Shown: positions 12,903 through 22,360 of the stretch, piece by piece
How positions within the stretch are numbered: the stretch's first letter is position 1
How the letters are laid out: the number at the start of each line of letters is the position of its first letter
Assembly (NCBI GenBank): GCA_015350385.1
Contig: WNKI01000002.1
Location: 6,120,700 to 6,184,699 of the forward strand
Source of the DNA: Aculops lycopersici
Taxonomy: Eukaryota; Arthropoda; Arachnida; Trombidiformes; Eriophyidae
Length of the DNA stretch: 64,000 nt
Reading direction: 5' to 3'
Translations under genes and position numbers: made by a program
The notes under the pieces: model-generated
What the model saw: the letters and a program-made list of their open reading frames with translations, nothing else
Databases searched by the model: none
Told to the model about the DNA's origin: nothing

Positions 12903-15375
12903 TCGTTGTTGCTGTTGGTGGAAACAAAAACACTCACAACATCATCATTAGTCACTCATTAGAGTGTCTCCTTCTTCTAAGCCGAAAGTTTCCTCCTATT
13001 AGTTGTCATCTCCGTTGGCCTCCTGCTTTCGTCTCATCTCTTGGTTGACTTTACTCGTCCTTTGGGCGAGACTCGAGAGTTTGATTCAAGTTTAGTTGAG
13101 TCGAGTCGAGTCGAGTTGAGTTAGGTGAAGTGGCTAAGCCTCAGGAATTTCGCGGCCGCTTACAAGCAAACCATAGTTTAACTTACTTTTTGATACTATT
13201 GAACCAAAAAGGCAAACCTCCTAAGCAGACTTCAAATGCGCCACTTGGAACTTGAATGAACGCAGAGGAGAGAAAATAATCACCATCATCATCAATGACT
13301 AATTGCCGCTCTTTTATTGAACGACACTCATAATCACTATGCGGCGTCTATCTCCTTCTCCTCAGCTCGCTCTCTCTCTCTCTCCCTCGTTCAGGTATAA
13401 AATTGCTCCCAGATTTATGAGTTTCTCCGTCTCTGTAGTCAGGAGCGCTGGTGGCGACTGAGAGCTAGCAAGACTACCGCTAAGATGATTGCGGCCGCGT
13501 CATTATAACTAAAAGATTATGCATCCTCGTCGTCACTTGTCGTCTTCTTTTTTCTGCACCTCACTCAAGTGGCAGCGGCGGCGGCGACGGCGGCAAAATC
13601 ACAGTCCAAGTTGTCATTTAACTAATATGTGATGTGATAGCTAAATTACAAAAAGAACTGCCGCTTCCAATGTTAACCTTCTGCGACTAAAACTTAAGTG
13701 CGCGAGCATTCATCGCTACATCAATCGTCACTGGAGCCGCCCGCTGAACAGGAGCGGCGGCCGCTTTGCTTGCTTTGATCTCTGACCTATAAATGTGTTC
13801 GCGTGTGTTACCTTTTTGTTGAGGAACAATCTAAACGCATCAGTCTAACCAAACCTAAATCCATCCTCCCAATCACAACAATCTAGGCGCCAGTCGGCCG
13901 AGGAGCGGGAAACGGAGAGGCAACAGCAGAACCGTCTGCTCATGTCGTTGCAATCCAAGTTGGCGGCCAGCGCGCCGCACCACGCCGGGGCTAGCGGCCT
14001 GCTGTCGCCCATGTCCGCCCTGCTGCAGGCTTCGTCGGGCGCCGGAAGTGGCGGCCCTCTGGGCGGAATGTCGCAAATGCCACCGCACATTGCAATTCCG
14101 GGCCACCACCTCGCGGCCTCGCAGCACCAGCAACAGCATGGCCACGCGCAGCGACCATCGAGCTCGACGAACTCAAGCGCGAGCCCAAATTACTCCAGCT
14201 CCTTCAATGCAAACCTAAATGGCCATCACCATCAGACGAACCCCTCTCACCTGTACAATGGCAACACCAATCCTCTATCTCCAATGTCGGCTTTGATTGC
14301 GCAACAGCAACAAGCGGGTCCCAGTGCGGCCGCCGCCGGCGCCGCAAAGAACGGCGGCGAATCAGCCATGTCGTCGGCCGAGCAACAGGCAGCCGCAATG
14401 GCTGCGCTGTTTGCGCAAACAGAGCGACCAGGATCAAACAATAACACCACCGGCAATCATCATGCAGACCAAGCGGCCGCTATGGCAGCCGCAGCAGCAA
14501 ACCTATTTGGCCCAATGTCGGCCCAGTTCCTGGCGACAGGTGGTGGTGGCGGCGTTGGATCTAACCCAAGCGGAGCAGCAAACTCAAACTACCTGGCCAA
14601 CCTCTCGAATCCATACCAATTGCACCATGCAAATCCCTTCTTTGCAGCCTACGCTGCGGCAATGGCCCAGCAGCATCAATCGGTCGAGCAACATAAGCCA
14701 CAGCAGCAGCAACAACAACAGAGTCCCCATCTCCAGATTACATCATCATCATCATCAAGTATCCCAAGCACAACAACGGAAACAACAACATCAACTACAT
14801 CTAGTTTCAATAGCAACACCACCAACAACCAGTTGCCTCTCGCTACCTCGCAGGCAAACTCAATGGAGTTTGCCTACCACCTGTTGGCCAAGCGGGCCGC
14901 CGAGCAGGCCGCCGCCGCCGCCTCACTTTCGAATGGGCGCCGCGCCTCCGGCGACGAGCAGCACCTAGCGCCGAGGCGGGACTCGCCGTCAAGTAGCAGC
15001 AGCAGCAATGGAGGCGAGCAGACTAATGGCCACAACGACAACCACAACGCCGGCGAGGACAACGACCTCGACGAGCTTGAGAGGAGCGAAGCCGGAAGTC
15101 GAGTGGAAAGCGACGACGAGGACGATGACGAGGAGAATGTGCGCAGCGATAGCGAACCTGAAGACGAGGCAGAGTTGGCTCGCTTGGTGCAAAGCAAAAG
15201 GGAAGAGGAGGAGGAGGAGGAGAAGGAGAAGGACACCAAAATTAAAGGGCCAAGAGGAGAAGAGAGGATTGAATCGCACGGCGGCAGGTCAAATCGGAAG
15301 GGTAAAGGTTCCGAAACGAGAGCGAAGGAGGAGAGAAGCGATGACGCAACTAAGATTGAGATCCAGAAACATTAA
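6478..15375 (+). CDS. C15: TLX/C15 (clawless-type) homeobox transcription factor
   Basis: Three coding exons: 6478-7004, 7183-7209 and 13887-15375, giving 680 residues. All four splice sites are GT/AG with GTAAGT donors, and the joins preserve the frame. The homeodomain (about residues 129-188) is preceded by the TLX-type PYQNRTPPKRKKPRTSF stretch and carries Thr47 (QVKTWFQN), the TLX hallmark; it is followed by the family tail WRRQSAEERE. Intron 1 splits the Trp48 codon and intron 2 falls after the first two bases of the next Arg codon, so the 27-nt middle exon encodes only recognition-helix residues. The N-terminus is rich in poly-Gln, poly-His and poly-Ala. The C-terminus has three PMSA-containing repeats (from residue 225), Ser-rich tracts and an acidic Asp/Glu region before a basic tail. 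It should be a nuclear DNA-binding regulator; in Drosophila, C15 patterns the distal leg. I see no clear eh1 repressor motif at the N-terminus. Confidence 0.93.
7326..7356. repeat. (GA)n tract in C15 intron 2
   Basis: About 30 bp of uninterrupted GA just downstream of the 27-nt exon, followed by more GAGAG. It is one of roughly ten such tracts in the non-coding parts of the window; such tracts could bind GAGA-factor-type proteins. Confidence 0.85.
10854..10880. repeat. Inverted repeat CAATCGTTG / CAACGATTG
   Basis: Nine-bp perfect arms separated by 9 nt, with an overlapping 12-bp palindrome TCGTTGCAACGA at the left arm and a GATCG core in the spacer. It lies within C15 intron 2. No factor is assigned. 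Confidence 0.7.
12871..12900. repeat. (CAG)10 microsatellite
   Basis: Ten uninterrupted CAG/AGC triplets inside C15 intron 2. No coding context is visible around it. Confidence 0.85.
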
Positions 15376-15885
15376 TACACAAGTGGAGGTTGTGGAGCAT
15401 CGAAATATATAAGAAATCTCCTCGCCTAAATTCTCATCACCATCTTGCACGCAATTAGATTCTCATAACCAGATTGCAGATACGATACAAAATACGATCA
15501 CTATTGGTATTAGTATAAATATAAATATTAGTATGAGTATAAGTATATGTATTCCAAGCGCGTCTACCTATAAAGATGGAAGATACGCTTGACTATTAGG
15601 GGAGTAGAGTAGAGTAGAAAATATTAAAGCAAATTATTTTAAGAAGATCACCTGTTAATATAAGAGCATGAGCCGTGGCCGGCTGCAAAGCTATGTGCAT
15701 CCGCAGATTGTAACGACACAAGAGCTGCGGAGAAAGAGATAGAATGCGTGACCTACGAAATGTAAATTAAACTAAACGGCAAGCTTAGAGCCAGGACCGA
15801 GGCTAAAGCAGCACACTAAAACACATTGAATCGCACTGAAGCAACAAGTGATCATTTCCCTCCATCTACCTAGAATTTATGAGAT

Positions 15886-15915
15886 GGAATTGCGCATTGC
15901 GCAATGCGCAATTCC
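15886..15915. repeat. Perfect 30-bp palindrome centred on ATTGCGCAAT
   Basis: The left half GGAATTGCGCATTGC (15886-15900) is the exact reverse complement of 15901-15915, with no spacer. The centre is ATTGCGCAAT, the optimal palindromic C/EBP (bZIP) site, flanked on each side by a further GCGCA half-site. It lies about 510 bp after the C15 stop codon, in the 3' UTR or just beyond it. Confidence 0.9.
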
Positions 15916-17892
15916 GTCCCTGGAAAACTCTAACCACCAATTTACTCTCCCGAGTCTAGACATATCATGTTTCCTCTCTCTCTCTTTCTGTCCATCTAAC
16001 GAGTAACGAGTAATTTTGGCTCACTCCCATCGGGAATCTCGTTGAATCGTGCGAATCTCTCGTTGATTTGCTATGGTAATTCATCGAATCATTGCATTTC
16101 AAGCAACTTGCTCTTTTTGCGGCCGCAGATGAATATAATCTGCAGAGCTAGGAAATCAGTACGCACACAAATTTAAATTTTGGCGCCACTGCTCTGCGGC
16201 CACTACTGTTTTTTTCCTAGCATCCCTCTCTACTGCCGCTGCCGCTGCCGCTGCCGCTGCTGCAACCGAAACTCGAATACACTGCGAGACGCAAACACTT
16301 GTTGATTGCATTACCTTTACGCGGTGTTGCGTTGCACTCACTAACTAACTAACTCACGCACACAAACATTGTGCTCCTGATGATGATTCTAGCGTTCAGA
16401 ATGCGGGCTCCTATAATACGAAGAAGAGACGATCTCTTCTCGGCCGATAAACTTCTAATTACACTTTAATGGCGGCTAATCAGCTGGCTAACTGACTGGC
16501 TGGCTGGCGTAACTTTTTGCCCACTTGGTTGCGCTAATAAGTGGGCAGTTAGGAGAAATAGAAGAAGGAGGAGGAGGAGGAGGCAATTTGTTGGAGTCCA
16601 TTTGTGGATAGGAAAGTAAAATTAGCAACAATTGCAATTAAGTGGGGGAGTCGGCGGAGCAAATAGTGGTACATAATAAGTAGCGAGTTGCGAGGTCGGC
16701 CTAAACTAAAGCAAATTAAAGAAAACAAAACCAAACCAAACTGAACAACTAGAACATCAACATCTTTAATTGGCTTGCTCATTAACGTTTACTTTTAGTC
16801 TTGGTCTTGGTCCAAGTTTAGGCCTTAGTCGTCTTGCTCGTTCACTGGTCTCAAACTAACTATCTCTCCTCTTTCTTGAGAGATTAATCAAGTGGTTGGT
16901 CGGTCGGTGGGTTCGCTAATAATATTAATAATAACACATTAGGCGAAAGGAGAAACTCTGTTTCATGTTGCTCTTTTTGCTTCTGATGGTCATCGAAACG
17001 AGAACAACTAAATTTTGCTCGCTTCCCATTTTACTCATGATCATGATCGTGGAAATCAAAATCAGATTCGTAATTGTAGTCATCATGGTCGTCGTCGGTC
17101 GCGGCGGCGGCAACCATAGTGGCGACCGAAGCTTCTGTTCATCTTCAAATTGGATAACGACGACGACGACGATCATGAAGAAAAGTAGCAATTGCAACAA
17201 ATTAGATATAGGAATAAAATTTGATGATTACACAACAAGCGGTAGGAGTAACAAATTGGGCGAGTTTTAGTTATTTCCTACTTTTTGTATTCCGCTTTTA
17301 ATCTTTAACTTTACCTTTAACAAAACATGATTCGTCGTGTTTGATACTCGATCGTTGGCGTTCCTAGTCTGCCTCTAGTTGCAGTGGCAGTGGCAGTGGC
17401 AGTGGCAGTGGCAGTGGCAGTGGTGGTGCCATTAGTGGTAGCAAACCAAGCTGCTACCATTAGGAAGAACGACTCGTTTGCGTCACACCCACTTGTTGCA
17501 ACCACGAGAGCCACCGGCGGCCAACAAAACCAGACGCCAAGCTACCGTCTGGTTGCTTTGCTGCTAGCTTTCAATCGAGTTGCAGCCGCCACAAAGGGCT
17601 TCAGCTTGGTGCAAAAATCGAACTCGATCGGATGACTCAAGGGAATGAAACACCGAGAGGTATGAGAGGCAATATTTGTGTCTTTGTGTGTAATTTCATC
17701 GATTTAAGGCAAAGTTTTTCTTTCTACTAACAAGTGGCAATGCATTAAGGCTATCAAATATTCGTGACTTTTCCAAATGAACCCACGTGTCGTTTGCAAT
17801 ATCAACTCCCACATGAGCAGCAGCAGCAACAGAAACGGCAATGGTAAGATGATTTATCGCCCTGTCTCATATAGACACATTAGTGTTGGACG

Positions 17893-17928
<36 letters not shown>
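17893..17928. repeat. (CT)n tract
   Basis: About 36 bp of uninterrupted CT dinucleotides, a GA tract on the opposite strand, in the C15-distal intergenic region. Confidence 0.85.
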
Positions 17929-17931
<3 letters not shown>

Positions 17932-18671
17932 CGCTTTGATCATTCCGTCAGTTCGGTGTACATTTGCGTCTGTAACCATCCATACAATTTGATGGCTTGC
18001 AACTAGCTATCGGCGCCGCACCCTCAGCTGGTTGACTCTTGCTTAGTGGCAAGCTAATGGGAATATTGGATGGCCGACGGGGATCAAGTTTCGCGCTCAA
18101 TTGATTCAATCACCTGCGAGCTAGCTAATCAACTTAATAAGCCAGCTGGTCGGGTTTGTGCTGGAACTACGTGGCCGAACTATGAGCACGCAATCAATTT
18201 CTATTTTATTCTATCTCATTCTAGCCTCTCTATATCTGAATTTTTCACGTTCGTTTTGAATGATCATTGGCACAAACCAACTGGACTGGAATAGATTCTC
18301 ATCGTATCAATCAAGAAGATTCTAACAGGAAGTTGGGCAGCGAAATGAGGAAACTTTGGTGACGGTGAGAAATCTATGAGCTGATGGTGGGGAAAATAAT
18401 ACTTATGGTGATATTGATGCAAGTTATAACTAAGAAAATTATAATCTTCTCACATTAACATTAATGAAAATCATAGCGCATATCTAGTAAAACTTTGCCA
18501 AATTTACATTATATTCTATATGGTAGTTCAATATCGATATCACATTCATGTACATGTATCATTAGCAGCTGGTGTGTCATTTCATAGACTAAAAGGAAAA
18601 AGCGCAACCTACCTGCCACCTGGCGCCCAGCAATGTGAAGTCTCAACATACACTGCGTCGCCCAAGTGCCT

Positions 18672-19655
18672 CTACATGCCCGAGCTGCATGACAACTTTT
18701 TCAACATTCTCTTCAACTTGCCATCTTCCTTTGGATTGAACTCGGCGCGCAGAGTTGTGTCCAAATCTTCCACCAAACCATCCTCTTTTTTTAGAATGTA
18801 GAGACAGATGTTCCCACGTCTGACCCATCGTTTAATGTGATCATCGGCCTCGCCACTTAGTCCCAATTGCTCAATGAACCTGAACGACTCGGTCTCCTTA
18901 ACAACTCGCTCGCAAAGTGGAAGCACCTCATCATCTAATATCTCCCTTATCTTCTGCATCGACTCCGTGGACTTTTCAACCATGACAATATCCTTGAGCC
19001 TCTCAACTCCATCCGTATCCTTGAGATGATTCAAGATACCTTCGCGAATGTAATCAAATGAAATGTTTAGGCTAAGCTTGTAGTTGGCGCTACTCGTACC
19101 ATCCCATCTTTGACTTAGAGCCTTTGAAATGTGATCCATCAACTTATCAATCAACTCGTGGTCATTGGGAGGTAGTTTGCCGATTGCCTCTTGGAAATGC
19201 TCGTGGAAGTATTCCTGGCAAAACCTGCGTTGCTTGCGGCGGAATTCGCGCAGGTAAGGCACAATGTTGAGCTGGAAGGGCGAGTTAAATCTAATTAGCT
19301 CGTCCTGAGCCTCAAAATCTTCCCGATTACACTTTTCTTTTTTCACTTCGGAAACAGAAATTATTGGAATCAAACGTGATCTTCTCTTCAAGGTGTCCTC
19401 GTCCTTGCGGCCGCGATAAAGTTTATCCAATTCCTTGAGAACCTCCAAAGTTTCATCGGGTTCCATGTCAAGTCCCTTGATATCAAAGACTTTGTAGTGC
19501 AACTTCGTCCACTTGGCCTCATACTCTTCATCATTCCCTTGAACTCCATCGTCACTAGCCCCCTTCGGCGCATCGGTAGCCTCGAGCTCGTGGACCGAGG
19601 TACAGAGAGCGATAGTTGCGATGACAACTAGGCAAAAATTTGTCATTGGAGACAT
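18672..19655 (-). CDS. Secreted protein of unknown function (327 aa)
   Basis: I do not recognise a family. The N-terminus has a clear signal peptide: a hydrophobic core NFCLVVIATIALCTSVH followed by a likely cleavage near residue 25. The mature chain is charged and appears mainly helical, with an acidic region after the signal and frequent Lys/Glu/Leu patterns. It has about five Cys, an odd number, so one may be free or pair between chains. A potential N-glycosylation site (NISF) lies mid-protein. The ATG used is the first in frame; a second Met three residues later would also keep the signal. A TATAAATA box about 310 bp upstream on the same strand could be its promoter. It sits next to another small secreted protein on the same strand. 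The long intact ORF with ordinary composition supports a real, probably lineage-specific, gene. Confidence 0.7.
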   Translation of the reverse strand: MSPMTNFCLVVIATIALCTSVHELEATDAPKGASDDGVQGNDEEYEAKWTKLHYKVFDIKGLDMEPDETLEVLKELDKLYRGRKDEDTLKRRSRLIPIISVSEVKKEKCNREDFEAQDELIRFNSPFQLNIVPYLREFRRKQRRFCQEYFHEHFQEAIGKLPPNDHELIDKLMDHISKALSQRWDGTSSANYKLSLNISFDYIREGILNHLKDTDGVERLKDIVMVEKSTESMQKIREILDDEVLPLCERVVKETESFRFIEQLGLSGEADDHIKRWVRRGNICLYILKKEDGLVEDLDTTLRAEFNPKEDGKLKRMLKKLSCSSGM

Positions 19656-19961
19656 CTTTTTTTATATCACTAAATTACTCTCGATTTAGAGTGCTCTCGT
19701 TCGAGAAAAAAAATACAATGTTTCAAATGAAAAGCAGAATGAAAACAAACTCAAAGAGATTGAGACTACAGTTATTTCGAGAGGTAAAAAGAGCTTCGTT
19801 ATCTGTGGCACTCGGTTACAGTGAAAGCTGAATTGCGTCATTGTCCGCTGATCGCACCTAGACACTCTCTGGTAGACAGTAGGCAAAGCAAAATTGTCAT
19901 CTATTTTAAGCAACGGCAACTAAGAACAAGAATTCTTGATAAATTGATAGAGGAAGGGTTT

Positions 19962-19969
19962 TATTTATA
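19962..19969 (-). promoter_or_regulatory. TATA box candidate for the 18672-19655 gene
   Basis: TATAAATA on the minus strand, a near-ideal metazoan TATA element, about 310 bp before the start codon. If used, transcription would start near 19935 and leave a 5' UTR of about 280 nt. The initiator is not obvious. Confidence 0.35.
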
Positions 19970-20113
19970 TCCAGCTCCCAGCTCTCAATATTCCCCTTCC
20001 AATTCAAGATTTACCTGTCACCTGATTTTTAATCGAGTGTAAACCATGAACTTGACATTATAGACCCTTTCAAGCTAACCAATAGTCTTGTTCCCGGTGC
20101 TCAACTGTCTGGC

Positions 20114-20461
20114 TTATCGGCGACCCATCTCGCCGAATCCCCCGAAGCCACCGCCGCCGTATCCTCCGCCTCCGTGGTGTCCACCGTGATAGCCGCCAAA
20201 GTAGTTTGGGGAATACTCGACCTCCTCGTGGTGTGGATGGTGATTGGCCAGCACAATGTTTCCGCTGCCGCCCTTCTTGTCACCACCGCCACGGAGCACA
20301 ATATTTCCATTGTATAATATAATATCCTCGTTTCCTCCCTTACCCTTGCCCTTGTTGCCGCCCGCTTGAACTAGCTGGCCAAGCATGCAAACAATACAGA
20401 GTGTCACGCCAACAGCCACCATTATGGCCCACAGTGAGTTTGTTTGCTTGAGGATTTGCAT
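20114..20461 (-). CDS. Small Gly/His-rich secreted protein (115 aa)
   Basis: A signal peptide of about 33 residues (hydrophobic AIMVAVGVTLCIVCML core, ending near VQA) is followed by a Gly-rich mature chain. Two related segments each contain GNIVL, then come a His-rich stretch (NHHPHHEE) and a C-terminal block of GGYHGG/GGYGGGGFGG repeats. This composition is shared by arthropod cuticle, silk-like and glycine-rich antimicrobial proteins, and sequence alone does not separate these. A well-placed TATA box and an arthropod-type initiator lie just upstream, which strongly supports a real, highly expressed gene. It sits head-to-tail with the secreted protein gene at 18672-19655. No introns are needed. 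Confidence 0.75.
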   Translation of the reverse strand: MQILKQTNSLWAIMVAVGVTLCIVCMLGQLVQAGGNKGKGKGGNEDIILYNGNIVLRGGGDKKGGSGNIVLANHHPHHEEVEYSPNYFGGYHGGHHGGGGYGGGGFGGFGEMGRR

Positions 20462-20553
20462 GTTTAGTTGGTTTGGGTTTAGGTTGTTGCTGTTATTTTG
20501 TTTAGTTGAGTTCTTGTTTGTTCTTGCTCGAAGATCATCTGATTTGAAGTAAT

Positions 20554-20585
20554 ACTGAAAACTGGCGAGATCCTCGACTTATATA
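20554..20585 (-). promoter_or_regulatory. Core promoter (TATA + TCAGT initiator) of the Gly-rich gene
   Basis: On the minus strand TATATAAG (20578-20585) is followed about 25-30 bp later by TCAGT (20554-20558), the arthropod initiator consensus. The predicted start site near 20556 leaves a 5' UTR of about 95 nt before the ATG at 20461. The spacing is textbook for a TATA/Inr promoter. Confidence 0.65.
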
Positions 20586-21586
20586 CTCCACCGAGAAGCG
20601 AGAGTCCTCTAGATTCGGGAGCCATTGAACCGTTTGAGCAAATTGAGTCATGGATGTTAACACAAAGAGAGAAAGTCTTCGCTTGGCGGACAGTTAGCTT
20701 GCAACAGGTGTGACGCTAAAGTTGCAGAAGTTGAGTAACGACAAAGCTTTTTTCTTACAATACTCCGCTTCCAGCTCGCCGTTTGTAGGTAATTAACTGA
20801 AGCGCCATAAGTTGGACTGACAAAAACATAAGCCATGAAGAAGGTAAACTTTCAAGTTTCTCAAGAAAACAAATGGACAGCAAGCAATTCAATTATTGGT
20901 TTCTCTAAGGAAGAAGCTATCGGGTTCCGGCACCAAGAGCACAGGTGTCATAATGACTAGGCTAACATGAGAGAGTTGAACTACTTGTCCTTGTTTAAGT
21001 CGAAGTTGAAAGAGAGAATGGTCTGAAGATGATTGATTCCAGGAAGGTATTTGGTGAGGGAGTAGTTTGTATACTTTTTTTATTGTTCATTATCTTTAAG
21101 CTGCAAATGAATCACTCTCACACTTTCGATGGCAACAAAACCCTCTTCGAATGCTCGAGCTAGAGCTGGTATTTACATAATATTTTTCTTCGGGATATAT
21201 TCATTTATATATTATATATATATATATTAGACTTTGTTACTTTGACTTGTACTTCTCGACACATACAAGCAACACATCTCGTCTCGTTCAACTTAATAAC
21301 TGTTTTGCACTTTGTCAATTGTTTGTTCTCGGTTGGTAGCTTGACAAAAAACTCATCATGCAAACGATCTTGGTACATCATCGTTTTCCATTTCATTACA
21401 ACTCAATTCAGTTCAACTTCTTGAATCGTCTATTCCTAATAAACAATCACTTAATAGTAATGGTATAGATCAATAATCTAATGGTTTTTTCTATTCACTC
21501 TTACTTTTTCTTTCCCTCTTCGTGAGGGAGGAACGCCATGATAAATTTGCAATATGAAACTACAAAGAATCTGGCTTTCTCAGAAA
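20586..21586. other. Intergenic region between the Gly-rich gene and hnRNP L
   Basis: About 1 kb with no supported gene. It is AT-richer than the NK regions, with a TA-rich stretch near 21207-21230. Its right part should hold the 3' UTR of hnRNP L, which runs leftward on the minus strand. Confidence 0.45.
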
Positions 21587-22309
21587 TCATTGGCTAGATT
21601 GAGCTTGCGCGTAGGGATTCGTCGGTCCTGGGTAGGTCGGAGGCGAGAAGCAGAGTCTCAAAATATACGGATGAGGTGCCCCGGGTCTTGGCATATTCGT
21701 ATGATTGCATAATACCAGCGCCTCAGTGGCCTCGACCGCGTCCCTGAATGTCACAAGTCCTGAATAACTTTTAGTGTTATCACCTGTTGTTGTTGTTCGA
21801 GGGAGATGGGCAGTGCGGAAAAAACATATTAGTACACGGAGTTTCAAGATAACTTGATATTCTCAATCTCAATTCAAACCAACAAAGAGACACTCACCCT
21901 TTGGCGTGAATATTTTGAGCGAGACTGGCTCGTGGCCAGCGGTTTGTTTAAACAAATGTACTAACTCGTCCTCAGTAATTCCAAATGGGGCGCTAAAGAA
22001 ATGTAATACATGCGAAGGGGGCAATATTCTATTTTTGCTAGCGACTTCCGGATGCTTGAAACGATTATTCTTATTGTTGGTGAATTCTTTGAATGAGGGA
22101 GATCCATCTGGCAGTATGAATGGTTGTATAACATCATGGAGGAACGGTTGCTTTGAGTATGATAATTGCAATTCATTTCCAAATAAGGTGGTCTTGTTTA
22201 ACGAGCTGACACACCTGTCAACAGCCAAGCTATCGCCCATTTGAACCATTGCACAACCTTCTTTAGTTCTGAGAAACTTGATCTGCATATATGTAATAAT
22301 ATTTGTGTT

Positions 22310-22360
<51 letters not shown>

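Larger units (their letters stand above)
7210..13886 (+). other. Second intron of C15 (6.7 kb), regulatory-like
   Basis: No exon can be supported inside this intron. By hand I found 23 CAAGTG/CACTTG words here, several of them the full TCAAGTGG form (near 8765, 9039, 9769, 9875, 11434 and 13567). It also holds CAGGTAA/TTACCTG words (8156, 9307, 9886, 11722), GA tracts (7326-7356, 8323-8342, 9946-9974, 12192-12213), TAA and TA microsatellites (10444-10480, 10803-10822) and a CAG run (12871-12900). This fits an intronic enhancer region of a developmental gene; function is inferred. Confidence 0.55.
15376..18671. other. C15 3' region and intergenic DNA
   Basis: It starts with the probable C15 3' UTR (AT-rich, no canonical AATAAA close to the stop) and includes a perfect 30-bp palindrome at 15886-15915. 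Beyond that there are only microsatellites (CTGCCG near 16231-16260, CAGTGG hexamers near 17383-17425, CT near 17893-17928) and CAAGTG/TTAAGTGG words. I see no gene until the secreted-protein gene on the minus strand. Confidence 0.5.

Noticed and set aside
14297..15412. Other-frame ORFs over the C15 last exon
   Set aside because: They are shadows in alternative frames of the real exon, which continues the homeodomain tail in frame from 13887.
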